The notes: a model not told the origin generated them from the letters alone. Positions 8,580 to 16,550 are shown, counted from the stretch's first letter. The stretch is 33,696 nt of DNA from JAICTV01 sp035634055 (GCA_035634055.1 DASQDR010000110.1:1-33696), one strand, 5' to 3'. Translations and numbers: made by a program.

Positions 8580-10718
8580 CTATTCCTTCGGCCGCGTTGT
8601 CACCGGCTGCTCGGGTTGTTGCTTCTCCAGCCAATCCACGCCCGCTCGGATGTTGCCGAACACGTCGCCGTGCCAGCCGTGGCCGCCCTCGTAGGTGACG
8701 AGCTGCGCTTTCGCGCCCGCCGCCGCGAGCACCTTCTCGGCGTTGCGCGGGAAGGTCATCGGGATGAAGTCCTGCGGCGAGTGGAGGATGTAGAAGGCGC
8801 GGCCCTTCAGGTTCTGCGCGGGCGGGAGCTGCGCGGGCTTGAAGACGCTCATGGCGACCAGCGAGCCGGTGATGGGCGTCTTGGCCCGCATCGCCGCCGC
8901 ATAAACCGCCGGTCCGCCGCTGGACCACGCCAGCGCGCGGACCTGCTTCACATCGAGCTTGTGCGTCTTGCCCACGTCGGCCACCACGGCGTCGATGAAG
9001 GCCTCAGTGGTAAACTTCATCTTCGGATCGCGCGACTTCTCCGTCGGCCAGACGATGTGGTTCTCAGCGTCGCTCCAGCGCGGGGCGACCAGCTCGGCGA
9101 CGAGGTACCCGGGGGGCAGCGCGCGGCGGGCGATGCTGGTCACGAACGGCTGGAACTCCGCGCTCCCGTCGCCGCCGGGCAGCACCAGCAGCAGGCGATG
9201 GCCGGATTCCGGCGGCTTCTTCGCGCTCGGCTCGGGGCCGATCAGGAAGAACTTCTTCTTCTCGTCCCCGCCGGCCGACAGCTCCTGCACCGGTAGCTCG
9301 TCGGCCGCCAGCATCGCGGCGAGGATGGGCCCGCGACCCCGCCCGGCGGCCGGCCCGGATCCGGCGGCGGCGGCGGCGGGCTTCACGCCGGCGGCGGGCA
9401 GCTCCGGGATCGTCGCCGACCGCGCCGGCTCGGGGAACCGCTGCCGTTCGCGCTCCCACCACTGCTTCCACCACGCGCCGTCGTGCGACTGGTCGTAGCG
9501 CACGCCCGTCATCTTCGACAGCCCGAAGTGCCCCACGCCATAGATCGTCTGGTACGTGTTGTCAGCGGCGATGACGGCGATCATCGGCGGAATGGCGCCC
9601 GGGTCGCCGATCTCGCCGAGGGCGCCGGCGATGGTCCAGCCGGCATGATCTTTTTTCGTCAGCAGCGCGCGGCGCAGCGCGTCGAGCAGCGGCTCGACCG
9701 CCCACGCGTTGCCCGGCCGACCCAGCAGGTCGGCGGCGGCGGCGAGCGCCTCCGACGGTGTCGCCTCATCCACCAGCAGCGGCAAGACGACCCGGCGAAG
9801 GTACATTTCGTCCGGGCCGAGCGGGCACAGCAGCTCGGCCGCGCCGCGGACAATATCTCGGTCGCCGACGTGGTCGCGCAGCCAGGCGGCGGCGAGGTCC
9901 AGTGCGCCCGCGTCGACTGCGGCGGCGCGGGCGGCGGGGATTTCGCGCAGGCCGAGCCGCGCCTCGCTCACCCAGCGCGCTTCGCGCGCGACGTCCGCGC
10001 CGCGCGCCGCCTTCAGCCGCTCGACGTACGCCCGTGCCGACGCCGCGACCACCGTCGCCAGCGGCTTGTCCGCCGCCTGCCTGCGCCAATCGCTGTAGGC
10101 GGCTCGGTTCTCCGCAAAGTCCACGAAGGCGTAGTTGCACAGGTAATTCGCCGCCCACGCCTGGACCTGCGGCTCCGGGTCGTTCATCCCCAGGTCCAGC
10201 ACGTCGAGCACGCGCGGGTGGGCCTTGAATACGAATGCCTTGAGGATTTGCTGGCGCGCCTCGGACGACGGGATGCGCGACCAGTTCGACTTCAGCGCCG
10301 CCAGCGCGGCATCGGGGTCGGCGGCGGCCAGCTCGCAACCGACGGCCAGCGCCTTGCGCCAGTCGTGGCTGAGCGAGAGGAGCCTGGCAGACAAGCTCGC
10401 GCCGCCGCCGCCGCCGGGCGGGGGAAGTCGATCGTCCGGCGTCACATTCGCGTACAGCTTCGCGACATCCGGCTGAAAGGTCGGATGCGCGGGCGCGCTG
10501 GCAGCAACGAGGGCGGGCGGCGCCCCGCGTCGGGCGGCTCGCCCCGATGACCACGCGAGCACCGCGAAACCGCACATCAAGACGATCGCCGCACAGGCGA
10601 TGGTGAGCCTCCTGCGCCCGCGCCGGCGCCCGCGGTCCTCGTCCCGCAACGATTCGACCAGCAGGTCATCGGCTCGGCGCATCGCTTCGTCCAGGCGGTC
10701 GTTCTCATCACCGTGCAT
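8580..10718 (-). CDS. Membrane-anchored HEAT-repeat protein with C-terminal alpha/beta-hydrolase domain
   Basis: A 712-aa protein. The ATG at 10718 is preceded by a perfect GGGAGG six to seven bases upstream; the frame extends further but only with Arg-rich sequence. Residues 1-37 are charged and cytoplasmic (DDLLVESLRDED then an Arg cluster), and residues about 38-56 are one membrane helix. Residues about 100-390 are alpha-helical with HEAT-like units (DPEPQVQAWAANYLC; AGALGEIGDPGAIPPMIAVI). After a Pro/Ala linker, residues about 480-700 form an alpha/beta hydrolase of the PHB-depolymerase/esterase type: LLLVLPGGDG, nucleophile elbow AWSSGG (Ser about 599), Asp in SPQDFIPM (about 650) and His in GGHGWHG (about 680). 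The likely location is periplasmic, inner-membrane tethered. The gene follows a DUF2089 regulator gene by 96 nt and is probably in its operon. The substrate is unknown. Confidence 0.85.
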   Translation of the reverse strand: MHGDENDRLDEAMRRADDLLVESLRDEDRGRRRGRRRLTIACAAIVLMCGFAVLAWSSGRAARRGAPPALVAASAPAHPTFQPDVAKLYANVTPDDRLPPPGGGGGASLSARLLSLSHDWRKALAVGCELAAADPDAALAALKSNWSRIPSSEARQQILKAFVFKAHPRVLDVLDLGMNDPEPQVQAWAANYLCNYAFVDFAENRAAYSDWRRQAADKPLATVVAASARAYVERLKAARGADVAREARWVSEARLGLREIPAARAAAVDAGALDLAAAWLRDHVGDRDIVRGAAELLCPLGPDEMYLRRVVLPLLVDEATPSEALAAAADLLGRPGNAWAVEPLLDALRRALLTKKDHAGWTIAGALGEIGDPGAIPPMIAVIAADNTYQTIYGVGHFGLSKMTGVRYDQSHDGAWWKQWWERERQRFPEPARSATIPELPAAGVKPAAAAAGSGPAAGRGRGPILAAMLAADELPVQELSAGGDEKKKFFLIGPEPSAKKPPESGHRLLLVLPGGDGSAEFQPFVTSIARRALPPGYLVAELVAPRWSDAENHIVWPTEKSRDPKMKFTTEAFIDAVVADVGKTHKLDVKQVRALAWSSGGPAVYAAAMRAKTPITGSLVAMSVFKPAQLPPAQNLKGRAFYILHSPQDFIPMTFPRNAEKVLAAAGAKAQLVTYEGGHGWHGDVFGNIRAGVDWLEKQQPEQPVTTRPKE

Positions 10719-10814
10719 GACGAACCTCCCATGGCGGCGCGCGTCGCGCCCGCGCAGCGAACGCTGGGGACGCAAAACGGCGCGAGAGACGAAGCGCGCG
10801 ATCGGACGTGAAAG

Positions 10815-11186
10815 CTAAATCCCCTTGATCAGCTTCGCCGCCTGCTCGGCGTTGGTCTTGCCGGGGTCGACGGCGTCGAGCAGGTTGCCGCTCACCCGGC
10901 GGGTCTTGGCGATCTCGCCGCGCAGGGCGTCGATCACCTTGTCCAGCCGCGAGCGGATCGTCGGGTAGGAGACGCCGGTCTGCTCGGCGATCTCCTTCAG
11001 GTTCCCGCTTGAGAGCAGGAACATTTCGATGAACTTCTGGTGCTCGACCGGCAGGCTCCCCAGCCGCGACATCGGGAACAGCGCGTCGATCGCGACGTCG
11101 CACCGCCCGCAGGTCATGCGGCTGACGACCATGGTCGAGCCGCAGTACGGGCAATCCTGGTTCACCGGGCGAAGCGGTTCGATCAA
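10815..11186 (-). CDS. DUF2089 family zinc-ribbon/HTH regulator
   Basis: From a TTG at 11186 the protein has 123 residues. An N-terminal zinc ribbon (CPYC about 12-15, CGRC about 26-29) is followed by DALFPMSRLGSLPVEHQKF and a helix-turn-helix-like segment (GNLKEIAEQTGVSYPTIRSRL), the normal order for DUF2089 proteins, which are thought to be small transcription regulators. A longer reading from a TTG at 11237 is possible but would cover a likely promoter and the inverted repeat at 11195-11214, so I prefer 11186; no ATG is available. The gene is followed 96 nt later by the HEAT/hydrolase gene. In several bacteria DUF2089 genes sit next to membrane proteins they are presumed to control; that link is inference here. 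Confidence 0.85.
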   Translation of the reverse strand: MIEPLRPVNQDCPYCGSTMVVSRMTCGRCDVAIDALFPMSRLGSLPVEHQKFIEMFLLSSGNLKEIAEQTGVSYPTIRSRLDKVIDALRGEIAKTRRVSGNLLDAVDPGKTNAEQAAKLIKGI

Positions 11187-11194
11187 GGGACCAC

Positions 11195-11241
11195 CGTTTG
11201 CAATAACACAAACGTTAACCCAACGAGGTTTGAACAATCAA
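11195..11241 (-). promoter_or_regulatory. Likely promoter and operator of the DUF2089 operon
   Basis: On the minus strand TTGATT (11241-11236) and TTAACG (11218-11213) are 17 bp apart and could be -35 and -10 boxes. An inverted repeat, CGTTTG-8 nt-CAAACG at 11195-11214, overlaps the -10 box and expected start point. That is the position of a repressor site, so autoregulation by the DUF2089 protein is a reasonable guess. Confidence 0.4.
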
Positions 11242-11397
11242 GAGGAGAATCCGGTGATACTTTCGTTTTATTGAACTCGCCTGAAGGTGGACCATGCGCC
11301 GGTGGTCAGGCCCAGGCCTCGCCCTCGTCGGCGGCGTTCATCATGCGGATCGTGACGTCGTCATGGTCGGACATGCTGCCCGCCAGCGTAAACGAAC

Positions 11398-11426
11398 GGG
11401 CCCCGGCATGGGAAATGCCGGGGCCC
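11398..11426 (-). terminator. Terminator of the FG-GAP/PKD exoprotein gene
   Basis: A perfect 12-bp stem (11398-11409 with 11415-11426) and a 5-nt loop lie 35 nt after the stop at 11461 on the minus strand. The sequence after it on that strand is GTTCGTTTA, a weak T-run. Confidence 0.65.
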
Positions 11427-11460
11427 GCGGCTGCGTCGTTTCAGCTTGCGAACGCCGCCG

Positions 11461-13719
11461 CTACCCGGCATCGGGCGACAGCACGTCCACGTCGGTGGGG
11501 ATCTCGTTCTTTTTCAGGTCGAAGACGACGTCGGCAACCGAGGCGTCAGCGTTGAAGATGAACCAGTCGCTGCCCGAGCCGCCGTTAAGGAAGTCGGTCG
11601 CCGCGTCGTCGAACACGTGCACGTTGGGGGTGAGCATGCTGTCGCGGAGCGCCTCGACGCGGGTGGCGTAGGCGGTGTTGGCCTTCCACGCCGCGAGGAT
11701 GGTCGCCAGGGCGACGCTGTCGGTGTCGTGCACGGTGTCGCCGGCGATGATGATGTCCTCGTCGGGGCTTCCCGAGAGGCTGTCGGCTCCGGTGCCGCCG
11801 ATGATCAGGTCCCGGCCGTTGGCTCCGACGATGGTGTCGTCACCGGCGTCGCCGACGAGGATGTGCCCGCCGTTGCCGCCGAGGATGGTGTCGTTCCCGT
11901 CTCCGCCGTGCACCTCCACGAGCGCGCCGACGGAGGATCCGATGCTGATGAGGTCCGGCAGGTCGCCGCCCAGGATGAGCACCTTGTCGCCGCTGAAGAC
12001 GGTCGCAACGCCGGCGCCGGTGATGCTGATCTGGCCGCTGGCGTTCTTGACGATGCTGACCGAGTCGCTGCCGGCGGTGCCGCCGAGCACGAAGGTGCCG
12101 TTCTGGATGCCCGACGCCGAGACGCTCACGGCGAACGTGGAAGAGGAGGTGAGTCCGCCCGCGTCGCGAACGGTCATGGTCACGGTGTAGGGCGGCGTGG
12201 TGCGCGCGGCGGCGTAGGCGTGGCTGACGGTGAACGCGCCCGCGTCGGCGGCGCTGTGGAAGCCGATGATGTTGCCGTCACCGAAGTCCCAACTCACCTC
12301 GTGCGAGTCGCCGGCATCGGCGTCGGCGAAGCCGCCGGTAAAGGTCACCACCTGCTGGCGGACCGCGCTCGCCGCGCCGGTGATGGCGCCGGCGACGGGG
12401 GCGGTGTTGCTGGAGCCGAAGAGGTAGACCGCGCCGGCGTCGATGCCGCCAGCGTTATTGTCGAACGGGTCGCTCACCAGCAGCCGCCCGCCCGGCAGCG
12501 CGGCCGTCACCAAGCCGAACGCGTCATACGATTCCCAGCCGGTGGCCAGGTCGAAGGTCTTGGTCGGGTTGGTCAGGTGCGCGTCCAGCGAGTAATCGGA
12601 GTAGTCGTAGATGTACACGGCGCCGTTCTGGGCAACGGCGGTCGGGTTCTGCGGGTCGTCAACCGCGCTGGCAAACGCGGCGCTGATGATGACCTGCCCC
12701 TGGTCGTTGGTCGAAAGGTAGCCGCCGAAGCCGGCCATCTCGAGGTTCTCGACCAACGGGCTCACGTAGGTGTGGACCCGCGTGCCGGCGGCGTCGTACT
12801 GGTGGACGCTGTCGAAGTCGCCGACGAACAGGTCGCCGTCATCGGTGGCGGCGATGGCGGTCGCGAAGACGTGGCCGGCGTCGGCGCCGTAGGGGTCCCA
12901 CGGCCCCGAGCCCGGGCGGTGGAGGATGAACTTCACCTCGCCGGAAGCCTTGTCGAGCGCGACGACCGACGGCGCCGGCTGCCCGTCAACCAGGTCGGCG
13001 ACGGTGGCGTAGACGGTGTCGTCCGTGACCGCCAGCCGGTACCCAAGCTGGTCGGCCGAGACGGGCGTCGGATCCTCGTACTTCTGGATCCAGTTGTTGG
13101 TCTGACCAAGGGTCGCGCCCGCGAAGCGGAAGATCGCGCCCTGCCCGCTGGCGCCGGTGCTGAAGGGCATGTCGACGAACAGGTCGGTGCCGTCGGAGGC
13201 CAGCGTCGTGCCGAACGCGGTGACGGTCGAGCCATTGGGTGTCGGGGCGAAGATGGTGTCGTGCGACGCGTCGTTCCCGTTCTCGTAGACGTAGACTCGC
13301 CCGGTCGCGCCCGTGAATCGGTTCTCGGGCGACCCGATGGCGATCTTGTCGCCGACGAAGGCGACTGCCGCGCCGAACAGGTCGGACTCCTGCGGGTCGG
13401 GGTTAACGAAGGTGCGGATGACGTGCCCGTCGCTGGTGTCGATCAGGTACGCCTCGCCGGCGCCGGCCTGCCCGTTGATGATCTTGCTGGGCGCGCCGAT
13501 GAGGGCGCGGGTGCCGGCGGCGTTGGTGGCCAGCGCGCTGCCGAAGCTGTCGAGGTTCGCCGCGTTGTTGCTCAGCGCGGTCGGGCCGGGATCGAAGCTG
13601 AGCAGGCGGCGAAGTTCCAGGGACTCAACGGCGGCGACGGCTGCGGCGGCGGTGCGGGCGGCGGCGGCGGGCCGAGGCGCGGACGGGCCACGGCCGGCGG
13701 GCGAGGTGCGGCGATTCAC
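11461..13719 (-). CDS. Planctomycete exoprotein with FG-GAP, PKD and RTX-like modules
   Basis: I choose the GTG at 13719 because AAAGGAG lies six bases upstream; the frame is open further but only as Arg/Ser-rich sequence. The 752-aa protein starts with an Ala-rich segment and the motif VESLELRRLLS (about 31-41), typical of planctomycete secreted proteins. Residues about 50-420 contain FG-GAP-like propeller blades (DSFGSALATN; SDLFGAAVAF; GDKIAIGSP). A PKD domain follows (WDFGDGNIIGF; FTVSHAYA; YTVTMTVRD, about 440-520), then a short RTX-like block (GGDGNDTILGGNGG; GDAGDDTIVG). The end (ILAAWKANTAYATRV, DDAATDFLNGGSGSDWFIF) is a pattern that recurs at the C-terminus of planctomycete proteins of this type. 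It is probably a secreted, calcium-binding, beta-rich protein; no catalytic domain is visible. Confidence 0.87.
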   Translation of the reverse strand: MNRRTSPAGRGPSAPRPAAAARTAAAAVAAVESLELRRLLSFDPGPTALSNNAANLDSFGSALATNAAGTRALIGAPSKIINGQAGAGEAYLIDTSDGHVIRTFVNPDPQESDLFGAAVAFVGDKIAIGSPENRFTGATGRVYVYENGNDASHDTIFAPTPNGSTVTAFGTTLASDGTDLFVDMPFSTGASGQGAIFRFAGATLGQTNNWIQKYEDPTPVSADQLGYRLAVTDDTVYATVADLVDGQPAPSVVALDKASGEVKFILHRPGSGPWDPYGADAGHVFATAIAATDDGDLFVGDFDSVHQYDAAGTRVHTYVSPLVENLEMAGFGGYLSTNDQGQVIISAAFASAVDDPQNPTAVAQNGAVYIYDYSDYSLDAHLTNPTKTFDLATGWESYDAFGLVTAALPGGRLLVSDPFDNNAGGIDAGAVYLFGSSNTAPVAGAITGAASAVRQQVVTFTGGFADADAGDSHEVSWDFGDGNIIGFHSAADAGAFTVSHAYAAARTTPPYTVTMTVRDAGGLTSSSTFAVSVSASGIQNGTFVLGGTAGSDSVSIVKNASGQISITGAGVATVFSGDKVLILGGDLPDLISIGSSVGALVEVHGGDGNDTILGGNGGHILVGDAGDDTIVGANGRDLIIGGTGADSLSGSPDEDIIIAGDTVHDTDSVALATILAAWKANTAYATRVEALRDSMLTPNVHVFDDAATDFLNGGSGSDWFIFNADASVADVVFDLKKNEIPTDVDVLSPDAG

Positions 13720-14309
13720 GACGGTCTCCTTTCGGCGGCGCGCGGGGGCCGGGGACGTCGCCTCACGCGTTGGCTCACGTGAAGACGTCGCGGGCGCTTC
13801 CCCTGCGCGCGGACACATTCTTAGGGCACAGCAGAGGTGACCACTCTTCGACCCAAGCCTGGAGGGTGATGACGCGGCGCGCGGCGACGCAAGTGAGTAA
13901 CCAGCCCGGTGATCCCGGCGCCCGCGCGAGCTTTTCCCGACAGCCCTGGACAAACCGCCTCCCACGGCGGCCTTCCGACTATGACACGTAATCCTTAGGA
14001 AACAAGTGCGCTACCGCCGTTGCCCACAGCCGATAACCCGCGCGTGAAGCGGGGTAAGTCCGTCGCCCGCCCCGGCACGTGAGGCGCCTCACCGCCGCGG
14101 AGGGGGACGCGGTCGGGCAAACAGCCGAATGCACGCTTCCTGCGACGGCCGCACAACCGAGGCAACCCTATTTATTCCAACGACTTGATGAGCGAACGCC
14201 CACGGCTCCGACTGACGCGGCGCCTCAGCAATCCAGGGCACGGGGCGCCGGCGCGTGAGCAGCACGACAGTTGGCAGCCCGCCCCTCGTGCAGTTAGCTT
14301 GGCGGCCCC
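13720..14309. other. 590-nt divergent intergenic region
   Basis: No gene is supported. On the minus strand TTGTTT (14005-14000) and CATAGT (13983-13978), 16 bp apart, could drive the 11461-13719 gene with a leader of about 250 nt. A perfect 14-bp palindrome GTGAGGCGCCTCAC lies at 14079-14092. The ribH promoter is at the right edge. I looked for an FMN riboswitch upstream of ribH and did not find its conserved blocks. Confidence 0.45.
14271..14300 (+). promoter_or_regulatory. Sigma-70-like promoter of ribH
   Basis: TTGGCA (14271-14276) and TAGCTT (14295-14300) are 18 bp apart. The -10 box ends 9 nt before the ribH ATG, so the mRNA would have a leader of only 2-3 nt. Confidence 0.6.
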
Positions 14310-14789
14310 ATGAGTTCCAAGTTTCCCGGATTCCAGCCGGCGGACCTGCCGGAAAGCGCCCGCGTGGCGGTCGTCGCCGCCCGCTTCAACGGCGACATCG
14401 TGGACGAGCTGCTCGACGGCTGCCTGCGCCGGCTCAACGAACTGGGGATCGACGGCGGCCGCGTGCAGATCCACCGCGTCCCCGGCGCCTTCGAGCTGCC
14501 GGTGGCGGCGAAGATGCTGGCGCGGAGCAGGCAGTTTGCCTCGATCGTCTGCCTCGGGTGCATCGTCCGCGGCGACACCCCGCACTTCGACTACGTCGCC
14601 GGCGAGGCCGCGCGCGGCATCCAGGACGTCGCCATGACCGAGATGCTGCCGGTGATCTTCGGCGTGCTCACCACCAACACCGAGGAGCAGGCGAAGGAGC
14701 GCATCGGCGGCAAGCACCACTACGGCGAACGCGCCGCCGAGGCCGCCGCGGAGATGATGGCGCTGATGGTGCGCATCAACAAGAAGTGA
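14310..14789 (+). CDS. ribH: 6,7-dimethyl-8-ribityllumazine synthase
   Basis: RibH condenses 5-amino-6-ribitylaminouracil with 3,4-dihydroxy-2-butanone 4-phosphate, the next-to-last step of riboflavin synthesis, and usually forms large cytoplasmic shells. The 159-aa length is normal. Active-site blocks are all present: AARFNGDIV near residue 25, RVPGAFELPVAA near 52, LGCIVRGDTPHFDYVAGE near 80, FGVLTTNTEEQA near 112 and GGKHHYGERAAEAA near 130 with its His/Arg. There is no Shine-Dalgarno site; a promoter 9 nt upstream supports the ATG at 14310 and a leaderless mRNA. nusB follows, as in many bacteria, but here it has its own promoter after a repeat-filled 180-nt gap. Confidence 0.97.
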   Translation: MSSKFPGFQPADLPESARVAVVAARFNGDIVDELLDGCLRRLNELGIDGGRVQIHRVPGAFELPVAAKMLARSRQFASIVCLGCIVRGDTPHFDYVAGEAARGIQDVAMTEMLPVIFGVLTTNTEEQAKERIGGKHHYGERAAEAAAEMMALMVRINKK

Positions 14790-14942
14790 GTGGGGGCAAC
14801 GGAAAAACGAGAAAAGGGAAAAGGCAAAACCGCGAAGCGCGGGCGATCGCATCTCTGCCCCGCGAGTGCTCTGATCGGTCTCTCGTTTTTCCTTTTGCCT
14901 TTTTCCTTCCTCCTTTCGCCGCCCTCGCTCCGTTGCCCCCAC
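14790..14942. repeat. Inverted-repeat cluster between ribH and nusB
   Basis: A perfect 14-bp inverted repeat starts one base after the ribH stop (14790-14803 with 14929-14942). Inside it are a 12-bp pair GGAAAAACGAGA/TCTCGTTTTTCC (14801-14812, 14881-14892) and an 11-bp pair AAAAGGCAAAA/TTTTGCCTTTT (14819-14829, 14893-14903). The inner pairs are not in nested order, so it is not a single hairpin. The T-rich right part may also stop ribH transcription. Confidence 0.7.
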
Positions 14943-14960
14943 CTTCCCTCTCCCTATACT
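14933..14960 (+). promoter_or_regulatory. Sigma-70-like promoter of nusB
   Basis: TTGCCC (14933-14938) and TATACT (14955-14960), 16 bp apart, end 9 nt before the nusB ATG. The -35 box is formed by the right arm of the 14-bp inverted repeat. Confidence 0.6.
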
Positions 14961-14969
14961 CACGATCGG

Positions 14970-15407
14970 ATGGCAAGCCGTACACGAGCGCGCGAGTTGG
15001 CGATGCAGGTGTTGTTCCTGTGGGACACCAACGGCGAGCGCGATGCGCAGTTGGCGCAGCAATTGGCCAACGACGCGCCGCTGGCCGATGAGGAGCGGCG
15101 GGCAGGGTTGCAGATGGCTGACGACGCCTGGTCCGCGCGCGAGACGTCCGACGCCTGGATCGCCCGGCTTGCCCCGCAGTGGCCCCCGCGCCGCCAGCCC
15201 GGCGTCGATCGCAGCATCCTCCGCCTGGCGGTCTGGGAACTCACCGCCGCGCCCACCCCGCCCAAGGTCGTGCTCGACGAGGCCATCGAAATGGCCAAGA
15301 GCTTCTCGACCGAGCAGAGCCCGGCGTTCATCAACGGCGTGCTCGACGCGGTGCACAAGGAGTCGGAGGCGCTGAAGGCAGGACCGGAAGATGCAAAATC
15401 CGAATGA
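14970..15407 (+). CDS. nusB: Transcription antitermination factor NusB
   Basis: NusB binds boxA RNA together with S10 (NusE) and promotes antitermination, mainly of rRNA operons. The 145-aa protein has the usual all-helical layout: an N-terminal TRARELAMQVLFLWD helix, then VDRSILRLAVWEL near residue 85 and PPKVVLDEAIEMAKSFSTEQSPAFINGVLD near 105-130, which are the most conserved NusB segments. The ATG at 14970 follows a TATACT box by 9 nt. The last residues (GPEDAKSE) and the TGA stop come from the first unit of the TGACGAA repeat cluster, so the natural end has probably been replaced by repeat sequence. ftsY follows after 180 nt. Confidence 0.95.
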   Translation: MASRTRARELAMQVLFLWDTNGERDAQLAQQLANDAPLADEERRAGLQMADDAWSARETSDAWIARLAPQWPPRRQPGVDRSILRLAVWELTAAPTPPKVVLDEAIEMAKSFSTEQSPAFINGVLDAVHKESEALKAGPEDAKSE

Positions 15408-15581
15408 CGAAATCAGAATGACGAAACAATGACGAAGTCCGAATGACGAATGACGCGCTGAGGCGCGACGTTGCCCGCCCTTCGTCATTCGTCATTGGTC
15501 ATTCAGATTTGGTTCGTCATTCTGATTTCGTCATTGGGATTTTCCTTTGACTCGTCATTCTGATTTCGTCATTCGGATTTT
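15395..15581. repeat. TGACGAA inverted-repeat cluster between nusB and ftsY
   Basis: At least five AATGACGA units (15403-15456) on the left face seven copies of its complement on the right (15481-15573). A 30-nt block at 15395-15424 is repeated perfectly in inverted orientation at 15552-15581, and once more with one mismatch around 15513-15542. Between the arms is a short GC hairpin (GCGC-TGAG-GCGC, 15454-15465). The left end runs into nusB and supplies its stop codon; the right end stops 6 nt before the ftsY start. The units have no regular spacing or unique spacers, so this is not CRISPR. Confidence 0.9.
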
Positions 15582-15587
15582 CCCCCC

Positions 15588-16550
15588 ATGGCTTTCTTCT
15601 CCAAAACCCTCGACAAGCTCAAAGGGGCGCTCCGCAAGACGGCGGAGGTGCTGAACACCGACGTCCGCACGCTGTTCATCCCCGGGCGGCAGATCGACGA
15701 CGCGTTCCTGGACGAGATGGAGGAGAAGTTCATCCGCGCCGACATGGGCGTCCGCCGCGCCGAGAAGCTCAAGGCGGAGGTGCGCGACCGCTGGCGGCTG
15801 GGGAAGATCCGCAACGCCGATGAGGCCGAGGGCGTCGTCCGCGAGCAGTTGCTCGCCATGTTCCCGCCGCAGGACCGCGACCTGAAGTTCGCCCCGAGCG
15901 GGCCGACCGTGATCCTCGTGGCGGGGGTCAACGGCGCGGGCAAGACCACCAGCATCGCCAAGCTCGCCCGGCTGCTGAAGACGCAGATGGGCAAGAAGGT
16001 CATGCTCTGCGCGTCCGATACGTTCCGCGCCGCGGCGGTGGAGCAGTTGTCCATCTGGGCGGAGCGGAACCAGGTCGACATCGTGAAGCACAAGATGGGC
16101 GCCGACCCGGCGGCGGTCGCCTACGACGCCTGCGAGGCGGCCAAGACGCGCGGGATCGACGCCCTGATCGTCGACACCGCCGGGCGGCTGCACACGCAGG
16201 ATCACCTGATGCGCGAGCTGAGCAAGATCCGCGACGTGATCGCAAAGCGCATCCCCGGCGCGCCGCACGAGGTGCTGCTGGTGCTGGACGCGACGGCCGG
16301 GCAGAACGCGGTCTTGCAGGCACAGAACTTTACCGCCGCCATCAACGTCACCGGGCTGTTCCTGGCCAAGCTGGACGGGACCGCAAAGGGCGGGGTGATC
16401 ATCGCCATCAAGGACCAGCTCAACATCCCGGTGAAGTTCGTCGGCCTGGGCGAGACGCCCGACGACATCGAGACCTTCGACCCGCCGCGGTTCATCGAAG
16501 CCCTCTTCGGCGAGAAGCAGCCGGCCGCCGCGCAGCCACAGCCCGCATGA
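15588..16550 (+). CDS. ftsY: Signal recognition particle receptor FtsY
   Basis: FtsY is the SRP receptor GTPase that docks ribosome-SRP complexes at the membrane for co-translational insertion. The 320-aa protein holds the N helical bundle (about 1-100) and the G domain. All GTPase motifs are seen: P-loop GVNGAGKTTS (about 113-122), DTFRAAAVEQL, DTAGRLHTQ, the AKLDGTAKGG guanine-specificity region and GLGETPDDIETF near the C-terminus. The acidic A domain found in enterobacterial FtsY is absent, as in many other bacteria. The ATG at 15588 follows a CCCCCC run with no Shine-Dalgarno site and lies only 6 nt after the repeat cluster, so its expression signals must be inside or upstream of the repeats, perhaps by read-through from nusB. 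Confidence 0.97.
   Translation: MAFFSKTLDKLKGALRKTAEVLNTDVRTLFIPGRQIDDAFLDEMEEKFIRADMGVRRAEKLKAEVRDRWRLGKIRNADEAEGVVREQLLAMFPPQDRDLKFAPSGPTVILVAGVNGAGKTTSIAKLARLLKTQMGKKVMLCASDTFRAAAVEQLSIWAERNQVDIVKHKMGADPAAVAYDACEAAKTRGIDALIVDTAGRLHTQDHLMRELSKIRDVIAKRIPGAPHEVLLVLDATAGQNAVLQAQNFTAAINVTGLFLAKLDGTAKGGVIIAIKDQLNIPVKFVGLGETPDDIETFDPPRFIEALFGEKQPAAAQPQPA

Noticed and set aside
11446..13782. Large plus-strand open frame opposite the FG-GAP/PKD gene
   Set aside because: Its composition (Val, Gly, Asp, Ala, Arg-rich without motif order) is that of an antisense shadow; the minus strand carries PKD and RTX signatures and a ribosome-binding site.
14100..14309. FMN riboswitch upstream of ribH
   Set aside because: Conserved FMN-element blocks are not seen, and the promoter lies only 9 nt before the start, leaving no room for a leader.
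15395..15581. CRISPR-like repeat array between nusB and ftsY
   Set aside because: The units are 8-9 nt, occur in both orientations with irregular spacing and lack unique spacers of constant length; no cas gene is near.
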